Source: Lutjanus erythropterus (taxonomy: Eukaryota > Chordata > Actinopteri > Lutjaniformes > Lutjanidae). From it: 64,000 nt of DNA. Shown piece after piece: positions 22,449 to 34,400 of the stretch. The stretch spans positions 44,641,733 to 44,705,732 of the forward strand of contig CM034593.1 of assembly GCA_020091685.1 (NCBI GenBank). The letters are read 5' to 3'. How positions within the stretch are numbered: the first letter of the stretch is position 1; every line of letters starts with the position of its first letter. Made by a program: the position numbers and the translations under genes. The notes beneath the pieces were generated by a model. It was not told the DNA's origin, did no database searches, and saw only the letters and a program-made list of their open reading frames with translations.

Positions 22449-24237
22449 TTTAACACAAGGAAATAGGTTAATTTGCCAGTCGGATGTTGCAGGTTGTACT
22501 GTGATGCATTAATCACACTGATCATTGTCAGTGAATTATTCACAAAGCAAACACATCAGAGTCATCATACCCAACATGGCAGCAATGCATGGCATTAACA
22601 GGAGGTCCCTCCTGATGGAAAACACAGCACTGAGGAGTTATCAGTCAACTGTCCCAAATATCATTTTTAGAGCTTTTGAGCTTCATAATCAACAGCGACT
22701 GCAGCACATGCAGATGCAGATGAAATTAACTACATATGTATTGTTTTGTTTTCCTTTTCTTTCATTTTTATCCTGTTCAATTTTGAATTTAATTAACTAT
22801 CTGTATATTTGTTGTATTTGTGTGGACTGTGTGAAGTAACTACTCTTATTTCATTATACAACCCCATCTTGTGTAACGATCATAGATGACCTTGTTACCG
22901 TGAATATTCAAAGCTTTGGCTGAGGGGGCTGTATAGACCTACAGATATAAGCCACTATTTTGCAAATATTAACTGTTAAGGTGTGTGTGTGTGTGTGTGC
23001 AAGTGTGTGTGTACGTGTTTGTGAGGAAGAAAAAAGAGAGAGGACGCTCTGACAGCAGCTGCAGGATCATCCCCTTTGAGAGTGCCGCGGCACTCAGTCC
23101 TGATTATGCTGCTATGATGTGTAATTTGGCAGTTTGCAGGTCAGGTTGGGTTCAGGATGTTGACTAATGCATATTTTTGCAGGTTAGCCAGTATAAATTA
23201 GCTCTGATAATGGGTCGGGTGGGTGTAGATATTAAAAAGCCATGACCTGTGCATCACTAAGAGCCAACATTTAGCAAAAAAATAAAAAAATAAATGTAAA
23301 AAAAATAAGTAAAATAAACATGAATATCTGAGTCCCTAAATTGTAAACTGAATTTCTACCCAACAAACAGCTGAGACAAACCAAACATTTGGGTCCAGAC
23401 CCTTGTGTTTTTAAGCTATATCTCTGAATATTTAAGTGCAAGGAATTATGCAGAAAATTGAGAAGGCTGAAAAGCCCATACACCCAAGACAAAAAGAAAG
23501 AAAGTCATTAAGACATCCAGATCCTCAAGACAAGTAGCCTATATTGTAATATCAGAAACAGGAAAGCGTTCTGCAGCATGAAGTTCAGAGGCAGTCTTCT
23601 AAGCACACTGTGGATCAAGCTGTCCCTGAATCACCTCCTGTAATCTCCCACCAGACAAAATGCCTTCCACAAATGTGAGACTAGCTATCGACGAGGACGG
23701 CTAATATTTTATCACCCATGCCACCAGACTGTTAATTCTGCTTTAATGGTGCTTCAGGGAGCATTTTACAGGGTGCAAAACAGGCTGGAGCCTCTTCTTG
23801 CGCAGATGTGCTTGTCTAAAAGACTTACTCACACAGCAGATTCACACGGAGGTCCCTTAACTATGTCAGATTGAGCAGGATCCTATAGAATAAGTTCCCA
23901 AAGTCAAAGTGTATGAGTTAAAGGTTTAAAGTTTTCATTCTGGATTTTGGTTCATGATAAACTTATCATTTAATCTATGATGTCATGGAGTCTCAGTGAT
24001 GCAATTAATCCAGACTGTTAGCATCCCCACATATGAGCAGACATTATCTATTACAGTATAAGTTCCTACAAAATAATCAAAATGAATACATCTCTTATCA
24101 CGATTATAGCGATCAAAAGTTATCAATATTATTGTGTTGTGTTAACATTTGCTGAAAATGTTCTAAAACTACACTGAAACCTCTGTCTGTGTGGTTATTG
24201 ATGCAAAATAAACCCAAACTACTGCTGTGTATGCAGT
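22449..24237. other. Intronic sequence with short TG array; nothing firm
   Basis: (TG)n lies at about 22981-23000. 24095-24170 (TATCACGATTATAGCGATCA) resembles the interior of a hAT-like repeat but is too short to call. No exon signature was found. Confidence 0.4.
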
Positions 24238-25142
24238 AGGGTTGGGTACCGTTCACATTTGTGAACCAATACAGTAACGGTACCGAATTTTATGTACCAG
24301 TACCCGACAGTACATTTTTACTCTTTCTGTCATGACAAAAATGTCATTTCAGTTTTAAGAAATACGTCTAAACTTCTCAGTTTCAACATTGTTACTTATT
24401 TAGAACATTTTAAACACCTCACAAAATAAAATCCCTCCCTCCTAAACCCATCTCTATAACCTCCATGCACATGTTAGTTCCATCGTGCTTGCATACAGTT
24501 TTTTTTCCCCGTCGATAGTGTGCAATTTCCTTCCAAGGTTTCGGATGTACTAATAAAATCTCACGTGTTTTAGCATGCTAAAGAGCTAGCATGTTGGTAA
24601 GCAATTCCTGACATGTTGGCACAGTGAACATGCTAAGCCAGCGTCAACCAAGACAGTGAAAAACGCATAGTTGTCTCCAACAAGAACCTGACCAACAAGT
24701 TAATTGATCGCCTAAAGACGTCGATGCCTCGTTTTAAGTTTTGTGATCTTTGAAGGTTAAGTTACACTGCTGAGGTGCTAGCTGCAGGCATGCTAATGTT
24801 AGCCGCATCTGCTGTGTGGGACTTGGCTTTCAGGCTGTAAAATACTCTTTAGCTTTTAGAGATATTTAGTATTTGAAAGACCTGTTGCACGCGCCAGCTT
24901 TGTATTTTGCAGCACATATAGTCCGTGTCAAGTTTTGAAAAGTATTGCGACCATTTTCAACTCACTATTGCCTGAATTCAGTGTGACTTAAACAAGCTGC
25001 AGGAATGATGCCACCCTCTCTTGTTTCTCTTTCTCTATACTCACCCTGGTGCAGTCTCACGTGCAAAAATTTGGTACCAACTGACGTGTCACTGACGTGT
25101 CAGTTGGTACCATTAAAAGTACAGTGTTCGGTACCCAACCCT
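24238..25142. mobile_element. Non-autonomous hAT-like element with AGGGTTGGGTACCG ends
   Basis: The left end AGGGTTGGGTACCG is the exact inverse of the right end CGGTACCCAACCCT except for one base of offset in the following text. The element is 905 bp, and CAGTAACGGTACCGAATTT adjoins the left end. Flanking 8-bp target duplications are not recognisable, so the insertion is old. No transposase frame is present; the interior includes GTTAGCCGCATCTGC and a hairpin at 25073-25111. Confidence 0.8.
25073..25111. repeat. Hairpin with perfect 13-bp arms plus 11-bp direct repeat
   Basis: GGTACCAACTGAC and GTCAGTTGGTACC flank a 13-base centre. The same stretch contains ACTGACGTGTC twice in tandem. It lies 31 bases inside the right end of the element at 24238-25142. 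Confidence 0.85.
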
Positions 25143-26339
25143 GTCTGAGAGACTGGCGCTAACTTTGATTAATGCTGGACAGTACTGATTGTGAGTTTCT
25201 CAAAGCACTTGGCTTGTACTGCAAGACAGCACTGATAAAACAACCCATCTATTGTGCTTAGTTTGCATTTGTCATTCCTGAACACAGGGCATGTATTTGC
25301 ATGGGCAGGATCCTCCCCCCTTTCAAGTAAATGCAACACCCACATCTTTTTATCAGGTGCTCATCACTACTCACTGGACCATTATAATTTTGGATAATTT
25401 GGATACTCAAATTAGGGAATATTTAGCATACAGAGTAATACTCTTATATAGTCAAAACAGGCAGAGATGAAGGAAGATACAGCCGAGTTATGACAAGTCA
25501 AATGTTCAACTGAGCTGACAGAAAGTGCTACAAAAATGAACCCCTTGTTAACAGCGGATTGAGGAGAACCAATAGTTCCTCTGGGAAGCTGCAATGTTGT
25601 AAATGCAACAGTTAACACCAACTGAGCCAATCCCTGTGAATTCTGCACGGCCTTGCAAGTTTGTCAAATCGCCGCAACTTTTCCGCAAATTTGCCCAATC
25701 ATCATAGCTTCCAATGAGTTCCACTGCCATTGTTTTTGACATTTATCAGTGCCTTTTCTAGTCTATAATAATAATAATAATAATAATAATAAGTCTATAA
25801 ACGAGTGCACTTCTTCATTTACAAATGAAGCATATTTTGTTCAAATTTTTGTAATCCTGAGCCTTTTTGGTACGGTTACTGAGAGCACTGAGAGCAGAAC
25901 GCTTCTTTTCTCTCCCTGGAACAAGTTGGCTTTGATTTTTAATGAATTATACTTTTTTCTTAAAGCAATTTTCACTGGCTCCCACAGTTTCATTGCATTG
26001 ACCAAAACAAGCCTGCAAAATCCTGCAGGGACTGAACAGTGTGACTGTGATACATCGTGGCACTTGAAACTTCAACTATTTTCCTGGTCAGCATTCCAGC
26101 GAACAATTCAATTCAGCACCAAAATGGTAACATTCATTTGGCACTCCGTCTGTCTCCGCAGCACATTTACAATTCAATAAAACAAGGCATCACACTAAAG
26201 AAATGGCACTGGGAGCAAACTCTACCTTAAGTAAATATCTGCAGGTGTTAAGTAAAGCCTGATTTTTTTTTTTTTTTTTTCTTTTGAACAAGCAGAACCA
26301 GTTATCGGCCTGTTGTATTCCTTTGTTCACTGAGCAGTA
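25143..26339. other. Intronic sequence with (AAT)n at 25765-25792
   Basis: About nine AAT units and a T15-type run near 26264-26280 are the only structures seen. The frame at 25749-26180 runs out of the microsatellite and has no recognisable domain. Confidence 0.5.
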
Positions 26340-26387
26340 AATAAAAAGGACAGCATGAGCGCACTGGCTCATGCTGTCCTTTTTATT
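26340..26387. repeat. Perfect hairpin, 21-bp arms, 6-base spacer
   Basis: The left arm 26340-26360 (ends GGACAGCATGAGC) and right arm 26367-26387 (starts GCTCATGCTGTCC) are exact complements around GCACTG. Neither arm belongs to a repeat recognised here. Confidence 0.95.
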
Positions 26388-26399
26388 AACACACAGCAT

Positions 26400-27699
26400 G
26401 ATGCATATGGAAAATATTACCGTTATAATATTTGTGTAGCATTTGAGGGTAAGTGGTATAGTATAGACGGGTTAGAATAACCACAGCAGCACTTATGTTG
26501 TACAGTGTAGGGTCCCCGTCAAATGCATTCATTCATTTGGTGCACTCAGCCTGCAACTTATGATCCACTCTTGACTGGAATGAAAACTGGATGGATGCCA
26601 CTTCCCCAAGTGAAGTGCTTCCCTGCTCATTCTCACACTGTGCTGTACTGTAAATCTCTTTCAAAGTCGGAATCTCTTTAAGTGGATTTGCATTGAGAAT
26701 ATTATGGAGGCTAGGACATTTTTTTTTACACTGCATCTCTTCAAGAGAACACCCGTCTGTCTCCTCTGGAAACAGGAGACTGAGAAGTCTTATTCTGATT
26801 GAGAAAAAAAAAACAGTAATACTAAGAATATATCTCCTTTTTTCCCGTATCTTGAGAAAGACAGCGTTAAATAAGAAGTGAATGAGAAGAGCTTGACCCA
26901 GAGGGGAATAAATCATCACTAAGGGGAGCAGCATGTCGTACGTCTCGGTGAGGGCTGACAGTATCACACTGTGAGGCGCCACAGTAATCAATGCTGCTGT
27001 TTCACTGCCATTTCAGTCGGTTTGACTCTGGCCTCTGGACTAATGCGGCAGGGACTCGTTCAGGCTCCTCAGATCTTCGCTCGCAATCTACCATTTCCCT
27101 GCCTGTCAGTCTGCGGGCTTTACACCTTTACAGGACAAAGAGAAACGCTTCCTTTGTCTGTCACTCACCTGTGTTCGTGATAAGTAAGTCCTGACGCGGA
27201 CACAGAGCTGCTGTGATTACATTTCAGCCGCCTTAGACATTTCTAAATATGTAATTTTAACACTTTCGGATTTACATAAAGTCAAATATTAAAAGGGACA
27301 GTAGCATGTCTTTAACTGACACATCATCTTAAACACAGCATGCAAAGGTCAGTATCTGAAGACGGGCCAGGAAGTGACTTTATGAGATGCAGAAAATATC
27401 AGGCCTGAATAAGTTATCACTGAATCATCAAAATTTATCAACAACAACCCAAACGTTCAATATAGATTATGGTCATTTAGGGCTAAAGGACATTAAAAAT
27501 GATCCTACATATTAGGGTTTAATTCCAGGAGATCGGATTCTCGGGAATACCCATGAAAAACTTTTTTTTCTTTATTTTAAAGAACATTTTAGAATATATT
27601 TAGGAAATACTTATGCCTACAATTTATTTTGTTAAAACATCTGTGTTTGTGCATTGATAGATTATTGCAGGTTATGCATTTCTGTTTTTTTTTTTCAGG
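26400..27699. other. Intronic sequence, nothing recognised
   Basis: The minus-strand frame 26533-26991 (152 residues) is the longest non-LINE frame nearby. It is leucine-rich with hydrophobic runs at the start, but it has no family signature and no splice context, so I do not call it a gene. Confidence 0.4.
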
Positions 27700-28150
27700 C
27701 AACTGGGTCAGTTAATCTACTTGCCCCAAGTCAATTTTTACTTGAACCTGTAAAAACTGTTCCATTTCTTCATGGCTATCAAATAACAACAAAGACTAAA
27801 GCCAATTGTCATGTTTAATCTAGGGCTGCGATGTCTTTGAAGTGTCAGAAAATAGTGAAATATGTCCATCTCAGAGTTCCAAAGTCCAAGGTGATGTCTT
27901 TTAATGTCTCATTCTATTGGTCCAAAACCCAAAGATATTCAGATTTCAGTTTCAGCAGGAAATCTCCATAATCGAGAGGCGGAAACCGGCATTTTCATGT
28001 ATGAAAAAATAATTTAAGACTTGACTGATTATCAAAACAGTTTAATAGTTTGACTCATTTTTTACAACTTGCCCAGTCAGACAAGTGAGTTGCCAGATTT
28101 ACTTGCCCACCATGGCTTTTCCCTTACTCAGGGCAAGTGGGCAGTCCTTA
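27700..28150. mobile_element. hAT-type element (27823-28060) lodged in an older CTTGCCC-type repeat
   Basis: 27823-28060 begins AGGGCTGCGATG and carries GTGTCAGAAAATAGTGAAAT, GTCCAAAACCCAAAGATATT and a distal GATTATCAAAACAG, the order typical of a widespread fish hAT-like family. On both sides lie ACTTGCCC motifs (27719-27750 and 28070-28145) that seem to belong to one earlier repeat split by the insertion. Both are decayed. Confidence 0.6.
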
Positions 28151-28489
28151 TTGTTGAGGTGTCTATTGCACTTAGTCCCATGAAATCAAACACTTCTGAC
28201 CACTGATGCAGGCAAAGCCTTGTTAGTAACTTGAAGCTCTACCATTTTCATTAGGCCAACACAATGTCTGCCACCAGCTTTGCATGGAAATACTTCAAAA
28301 GATTGAACAACAAAGGTGTAAAAAGTGCACTCTGTGAACCAGGGATCAAATGTTCACAAGGTTCAACAAATGGTTTGTTGGGAATCTGGAATCTCAAAAT
28401 CTGGAATCTGGAATCAAAATGCTGGCATGGATAGCAGCACATGACATCACTGGTAGACTCAAGGGGAGGCAGGGGCAATCACCCCCGTT

Positions 28490-28640
28490 GGTGCCTCCAT
28501 GTTCAAGAAAACTGTGCAAAAGCGCCCTCATGGTAGATTAAACATAATAAAGGACATTTTGAGTGGCCCAGTGACCAAGACAACATGATTAAGTGCCCTC
28601 TAGAGTGCCCTTCCTGTGCATAAAACATGATAAAGTGCAG
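28490..28640 (-). repeat. Degenerate tandem repeat K, about 42-bp unit, copy 1
   Basis: AACATGATTAAGTGCCCTCT and ACATGATAAAGTGCAGT recur at about 40-bp spacing. This is the inverse of the array at 43190-43315. About three units are discernible. Confidence 0.6.
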
Positions 28641-28856
28641 TATGACTTTTGGTGCGAGGGAGTCCCACCTCACACAGCTAGCAAGCTTTTTATTGTTTTT
28701 GCCGCCGCCCTTCAGACAGCCTTTACTTTGTATTTTTACTGTAACACAAGGTATCCAGGGATAGTGTGTGTGTCTGAAGCCATAACAGAAAATTTTCCCA
28801 TTTTGGGGTAAATTATCAATCCCTTGTACCTACCAATATTTCAGAAATATTCAAAG

Positions 28857-29069
28857 TGGCAACACTTCATTTGAAATCCCCTTGTTTATCATTCATAATC
28901 TGTTGTAAAAGTATAAATATGTTTTCAAGGGAGATGTTATAATTGCTGGCATATGCTTTTAAAAAGCTGCATATACACAATAGTGTATTTATGTTATGTA
29001 ACTATTAATTAAATGTCTGTTAGTGCTTATAAATGCAAAATACTGGGACTTAAGTTAAGTGTTAGTATT
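28857..29069. mobile_element. MITE-like element with GGCAACACTTCATTT ends
   Basis: GGCAACACTTCATTTGAAAT on the left is loosely the inverse of TTAAGTTAAGTGTTAGTA on the right. The interior is AT-rich, with TTAGTGCTTATAAATGC. Ends of the form GGTAACACTTTA are, from recollection, common in fish repeats. Confidence 0.5.
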
Positions 29070-30453
29070 AAAAATAAATATTTGACAAACTCAGGGGACA
29101 TATTCTGCTCCTCTTTTTTTTGGATGAGTTTGTGATTCCTGAGAATTTCACAGCGAGTTGTTCAGCGTATCTCTGACTGCCAAACCCAAGTCTTCTGACA
29201 TGAGCAGTTTGAGGCTGATGGTCAGCTTATCTGAGCCGTCCATCATCTTGAGTGACTTTAAACTCCTCCATCTCAAATGACAGTGTAAACACCCGGTGGA
29301 TGTAACACCTCAGTGCTGAGGCAATCTGCTGCAAAGTGGTCCATATCCAAAATAATCAGGTATGGAAAATCAGGACTGACTTGAACTCATTAAATCGGGC
29401 TGTGAAAGAAAATGCGTATGTAGGACCGAGCTCTGACAGCAAGACTGAGAAATGTCCCTGCCTGTAGTGGCGTTGTAACCGTCCCAGCGCAGGTTAAACG
29501 TCCAAATCATCCTGCACACAGAGTCCATATTGCCCAATTAGCAGCCCTGACCACGCTGTGCACAGGTCAGCAGTCAGCGTGTTAGCTGAGGACAGACGAG
29601 AGAACGAGAGAGGTAGACAGACAGCGGAGAGACAGATAGAAAGAGAGAGGCAGTGCCAGCTGCACTTACTCATGTCCACCCACACACAGCTGATCCTGAA
29701 GGATTATCCTCTTGTCACCCCCCTCCCCTCCTCCCTTCCTTCGCTTTGTTCCCTCCATCTACGGCATGAATGAGCGATGGCGACTCAGAGCCGCATTCAG
29801 CTGCAGATGGATCATGGATTTTTATCAACGGTCACATCAGCTTTTGATGGGTGAAACTTGGCTTCAATGTCCCAAGATAATGGAAAATACTCCCAACAAA
29901 AAGACAGATAAGAAGAGGCCGGCCGAGGTGATGGTGGTGAATCAGCAGAAAACAGCCAGTTCCCTTGAGCCTTGAGAGACGCTTGATACATGTATACCAG
30001 CCAGATTCTAAGAAATGGTCAGCTACAGATTCAGACCATGAAAACAGACACTTGGCCTCCTGAATTGGTTAAATGACAGCGTGTCTATAAGAGTAAGAGT
30101 GTGGGTGTCTTGAGCTCAGTTTATTTTTGTGCAGTCTCTACAATCATTTCTATAACTGACTGATACAGGGTATAAATGCCTGGTGGTAGGTTTGTTTTAA
30201 CAGGAGCCAGTGGCCAAGTATCTGTTTTTTACGGGGGCCCAGTATGGACCAACGACAGGCTGATGGCAGCATGAAGGTAGAGCCCTGTAGTTTCTGTGAT
30301 CACATAATCACGGCTGGAATTGCACACCTGAGAATTTAAAAAGGCCATAACACAGATTCAGTGCTAAAAGCTGACTGGAGATTTGAAAATATTTCTGTGA
30401 TGTAATGTGTTGTTTTATTCAACACACATATTTTAAAAATTGAAAATGATGTA
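29070..30453. other. Intronic sequence, purine-rich patch at 29590-29655
   Basis: GA-rich low-complexity text such as GAGAGACAGATAGAAAGAGA. Several short open frames with no domain. Confidence 0.45.
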
Positions 30454-30660
30454 CAGGTGGATGGCCTTGTAGCTCAGTTTGTGAGCGTCTGCCTCAGACT
30501 ATAAGTCTTCTGCAGCAGCCGTGGGTTCGACTCCCACCTGCAGCCCCTTTCTGCCTGTCATTTTCTCACGCTCTAGCCCCCTTTCCTGTTATATCACCAG
30601 CTGTCCCGTCCATCAAAGGCATAAAATCTCACAAAATATTATTATTTAAAAAAAAAGAAA
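30454..30660 (+). mobile_element. tRNA-derived SINE with A-rich tail
   Basis: The head has a tRNA-like D arm (TAGCTCAGTTTGTGAGC, perfect 4-bp stem) and a perfect T arm GTGGG-TTCGACT-CCCAC matching the RNA polymerase III B box. The acceptor ends do not pair well and the anticodon region is enlarged, so it is not a working tRNA. A pyrimidine-rich body (CCTTTCTGCCTGTC) and an A-rich tail at 30648-30660 follow. Target duplications are not clear. The same architecture is familiar from percomorph fish SINEs. Confidence 0.85.
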
Positions 30661-30686
30661 AGATCTCTATCTAGCTATCTTTTAAC

Positions 30687-31442
30687 CAGTGTTGGACATA
30701 GTACTCAAACCCAGTATTTGAGAGCACTTGCTTTTAAAAACACTTAAGTATTCAAAAGTACAGACTACAAAGTACATTTTCTAATATCAGTACATGCTGT
30801 ATTGTTTTCATGATGCATTTACAGAAGCTTGTAACTTTCTGAAACCATCTAATGATGCACTGACCTGCTTGTAGAACCACTCTGCTACACAAAGTCTATA
30901 GAAACATCTATAAAAACTTCAACATAGGAATACAATCAAAACCAAAAAGGACAGCTATTGTCATTTTCTGATGTAACTGTATTAAAATCACATCATAAAA
31001 TTAGATTGAAGATAACTGTAAGGAGTTCTCCAAGTCTGTTAAATAACAGATTTCTTTCTGTCCTCAGAGGTAGTATATACATGAATTATGTGGTATTTTT
31101 CACCCCCATAAAAAAATCCAAAATTTAAAAGCCTACCGGGAATTATTTCTCTTTTTCTAATTATAATAAATCTTGAGATTTAATGTTGTCTTTCTCCTGC
31201 CGTTACCATTACTGTGTTTAGTTTGAATGAAAGACTGTGATTGGTTTCCTTCTGTGAGGAACACACGTGTGTGACCAATTGTATTTTAGAAAAGAAAAAC
31301 AGCAACAGTTGACTTCAAAGCTACTCTTAGACTAAAAGTAACGAGTAACAACAACCTTCCTAGAAATGTAGTGGAGTCAAAAAAGTACAATATCCAGTAA
31401 AATACAGATACTCAAAATGTACTTTGTTAGCATCCACCACTG
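30687..31442. mobile_element. Non-autonomous hAT element with CAGTGKTGG ends and target duplication
   Basis: The left end CAGTGTTGGACATAGTACTC and the right end AGCATCCACCACTG are inverses with a few differences. Flanks CTTTTAAC (30679-30686) and GTTTTAAC (31443-31450) are an 8-bp duplication with one change. 756 bp; no transposase frame. Internal GTACTTTG and AGTACAAAGTA-like motifs near both ends continue the inverted symmetry. It inserted just right of the SINE. Confidence 0.85.
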
Positions 31443-31450
31443 GTTTTAAC

Positions 31451-34400
31451 CCTCTAGACCCCATAGTGACCCAGAGCTTCTGCTTTATATTTTACTATAG
31501 CACCCAGGAACGCCAGTCATTTTAAAATCAACTGGACCAAAATTGTAACATTGAGACTTGTAATCTTTTTCCAGTGTTGAACAGTGGGACCATCCCAACT
31601 CTCACTGCCTGAGACAGATGCTGTTGACATAATGAGTCAGCAGGGAGGACTGAGCAGGTCACGACTGTGTCACATGTATATATTTTCAATGATTTTTCTC
31701 ATAAATGTTGCCAAAAACAAACAAACAAACAAATGACACCATTGTGAAAAACGACAAATACACTGTCGTGACCAAGTGTGGTGAAGAGTCGGTATGGACG
31801 ACTGAGTGGGTTGCAATTTTTCCTCATAAATATTTTTCTCGTAGAAGTTGCTTAAAACAACACTTCATTTTTGGCACTTTTCACCCAGTTTTAATACTGA
31901 AAGCTTGGAGACTGTCCTCAGTCTCTACTGATCAAAGCATTTAGAGACTGACTTGTGAGTCTAATTAGCACTAAACACAAGGCTGATGGGAATGTCATTA
32001 GTTTTGTGGATTTTAGTTAGCATTGGGAAAAAGTGAAATTTTGACTTGATGATGGCACTAGATGAAGAACCACAAGTTATTACAATACATGTGGCACATT
32101 GAGACATTTCACTAAAAACCACAAATATGAACCTCATGGTGGCTCTGAAGGAAAAGTCAGGGGATCATTAAAGTTATTAGAATTCATGCTTTGGGGATCA
32201 TTAATGTCTTTACAAAATTCCGTGGCATACATGTAACCAGACCGTTTTCTGATGCTTAACCACGATGATGCTCACTAACCCCTCAAAATGAATTACTGTC
32301 AACAGCCAGCCTGCCGGGTGTAAACAGCCTGGTCGGGCTGATTTGCAAGGTGCCATTTAAAGATTCACCAGGACAAGCTGTAATGTGCAGAAAATGAAAC
32401 CTGTAAATGAGTGTACCCGACTTCATGTCACTGAGCACACTGGTTGTCCATTAACATCCTTTCTGCGAGCTGTGGGATGGAACAGTTTACCCCTGTGGCT
32501 TCTATCCCCTATTACAGCCTAATTGGGTCTTAATGGGAAATTCAAGACAGACTGGGTGGCGCTGCCCTTCCAGATCAGCAGGGGAAGCAGAGTGGTCCGC
32601 CACAAGCAATGATGAACTCAATCACTAGATTCACCACAAGGAGGCCATGATGGTAAAAACAAAGCCAGGGGGTGGTGCATGTTGACTGGATTATACGGCA
32701 AGGAGGTTGCCCTTTGGTTACTGAGAATATGAGAGCCAATAGGATGGTCCAGATGTCACACACACACAGACAGGAAGCGATTCTGCATCATGTTTACTTT
32801 ACTCTTCTCTGTGTTGTACAGCTTTCTGCCTATCCTGGATACTGAATCCAGCAAACAATAAGAGGCCACATCTGAATATTTTGTGCTGGCATGAGTGCAT
32901 CAGCATGCAGAGAATCCAGATGTTACAAAAGTTAAATGATTTGAATTAAGGTAAAGATACTAAGTGATTACAGCTCTGATGTAAAGCCATTTGGAATAAA
33001 CAGCTCCGTATGAAGCTTAATAGTAAAACAAGAAATACATTTTTAATACATTCTAATGAGCTTGGCAGCACAAATCCTTTGATAAATTGGGAGTAAACAA
33101 GAGTTTGTCATACCACCAAATTTGAATGATTAAAAAGTATATAAAAGTAAGTATAAAAGTCTCAAACAAATTGAGCAGTTTTCTCTGCTCTGAAACGCTG
33201 GGGGTGTGTCCTCTCCGCTGTCTAGGTGTCAAAATAGCGGCAGTGTACATTTGTGGAACTCAAATCTGGTCTTCAGGAGGTTCTGAACAATTTTTTGGGG
33301 CTAGACTAATTTGGACACGTGCAGACATGTTTGAGCCAGCAGAGCCAGATGACAGTGACACAATGTTTTTGTTTTTTTTCTTCGGTGTCAGGTTGTTGGA
33401 AGTGAAGTGAGCTGAAGTGAACTGCTGGGCTGATTTGGACTGAGAGAGTCGCTGAAGATTCTTCGTAACTGATTGTTTGGGAGGGTGAGGGGGAGGCGGT
33501 GTTAGTTCATGGGGCTTATATAGTGTTGGGGGACCATGGTTCTTGCACATCAGCGAGCCATGTTTCAGGTCTGTCCAAAAAATCCTGAACACAGTCTTTT
33601 CACATGTTTTCAGCAAAAATTTTCCAACATATATAATGTGTTTTTTCCTTTACGCAGACTTTAAAGCTGAGATTTTGAAAGTATTCAACCGAAAGATCCC
33701 ACCCCCTCTCCTTCAGGCCTATCCAACCATCTCATATCTCATTCACAGAAAAGAAAACATCAAGCATTATCATAATGGATGGAAACAACAAACATGTTTT
33801 TTGTTTGTACTCAGAGCTGTCAAGCTAGCATGTTAGCATTGCTGACCAGCCTTTTGGAAGACTCCGGTGACATGCAATGAATGCCTAGGTAGCGTGCACA
33901 AGTATATGCAGGTACTATCGATGGGCAACTGGTCAAATGCATCAGCTATTAGTGATCGACTGAGTTTACTGTCAGTTGGGTTTCTTGGGCGATTTTTGTT
34001 ACTTCATTTGACTAATTTAATGGTCAACACGAGTGAGAGCTGCTGCTCAGCTACACGCTCTTATTCAGCTGCACAGTACACACCCACTGAGCCAGAGGAC
34101 GACTGAGGAAAGACCAGAGTTGGTGACTGTTGGAACAGTGGAAAGACTAACCAAGACAGTTTGGAAGAGTTTAATTTTGTTTTTTGGTCACGTTTGAATG
34201 AAGTGTGTTTTATAACATGTTAATAGCAATTAAGGGTGTCTTAGTAAAAGAGAGAAAATTGAATTCAGAAGGTGGTATGGTTGTATTTTTATATTTAATA
34301 AGGAAAATATGTGTAAGAATGTTTCCTTTCTTAACCCCTTTATAAGTTTATTTTGTTTATTTACTGGATGTAGTCAATTTACACAGCGAAGCAGAGGGAT

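Noticed and set aside
26533-26991. 152-residue minus-strand open frame
   Set aside because: It has hydrophobic runs but no family motif, no splice sites in keeping with an exon, no second copy and ordinary composition. Length alone is within chance for this much sequence.
30454-30545. Functional tRNA gene
   Set aside because: D and T arms are good, but acceptor ends do not pair, the anticodon region is too long, and a SINE body with A-rich tail follows.
33126-34106. Cluster of open frames on both strands near 33-34 kb
   Set aside because: The frames overlap in opposite directions, lack domains and have stop-free stretches consistent with chance. It may be an unlisted repeat.
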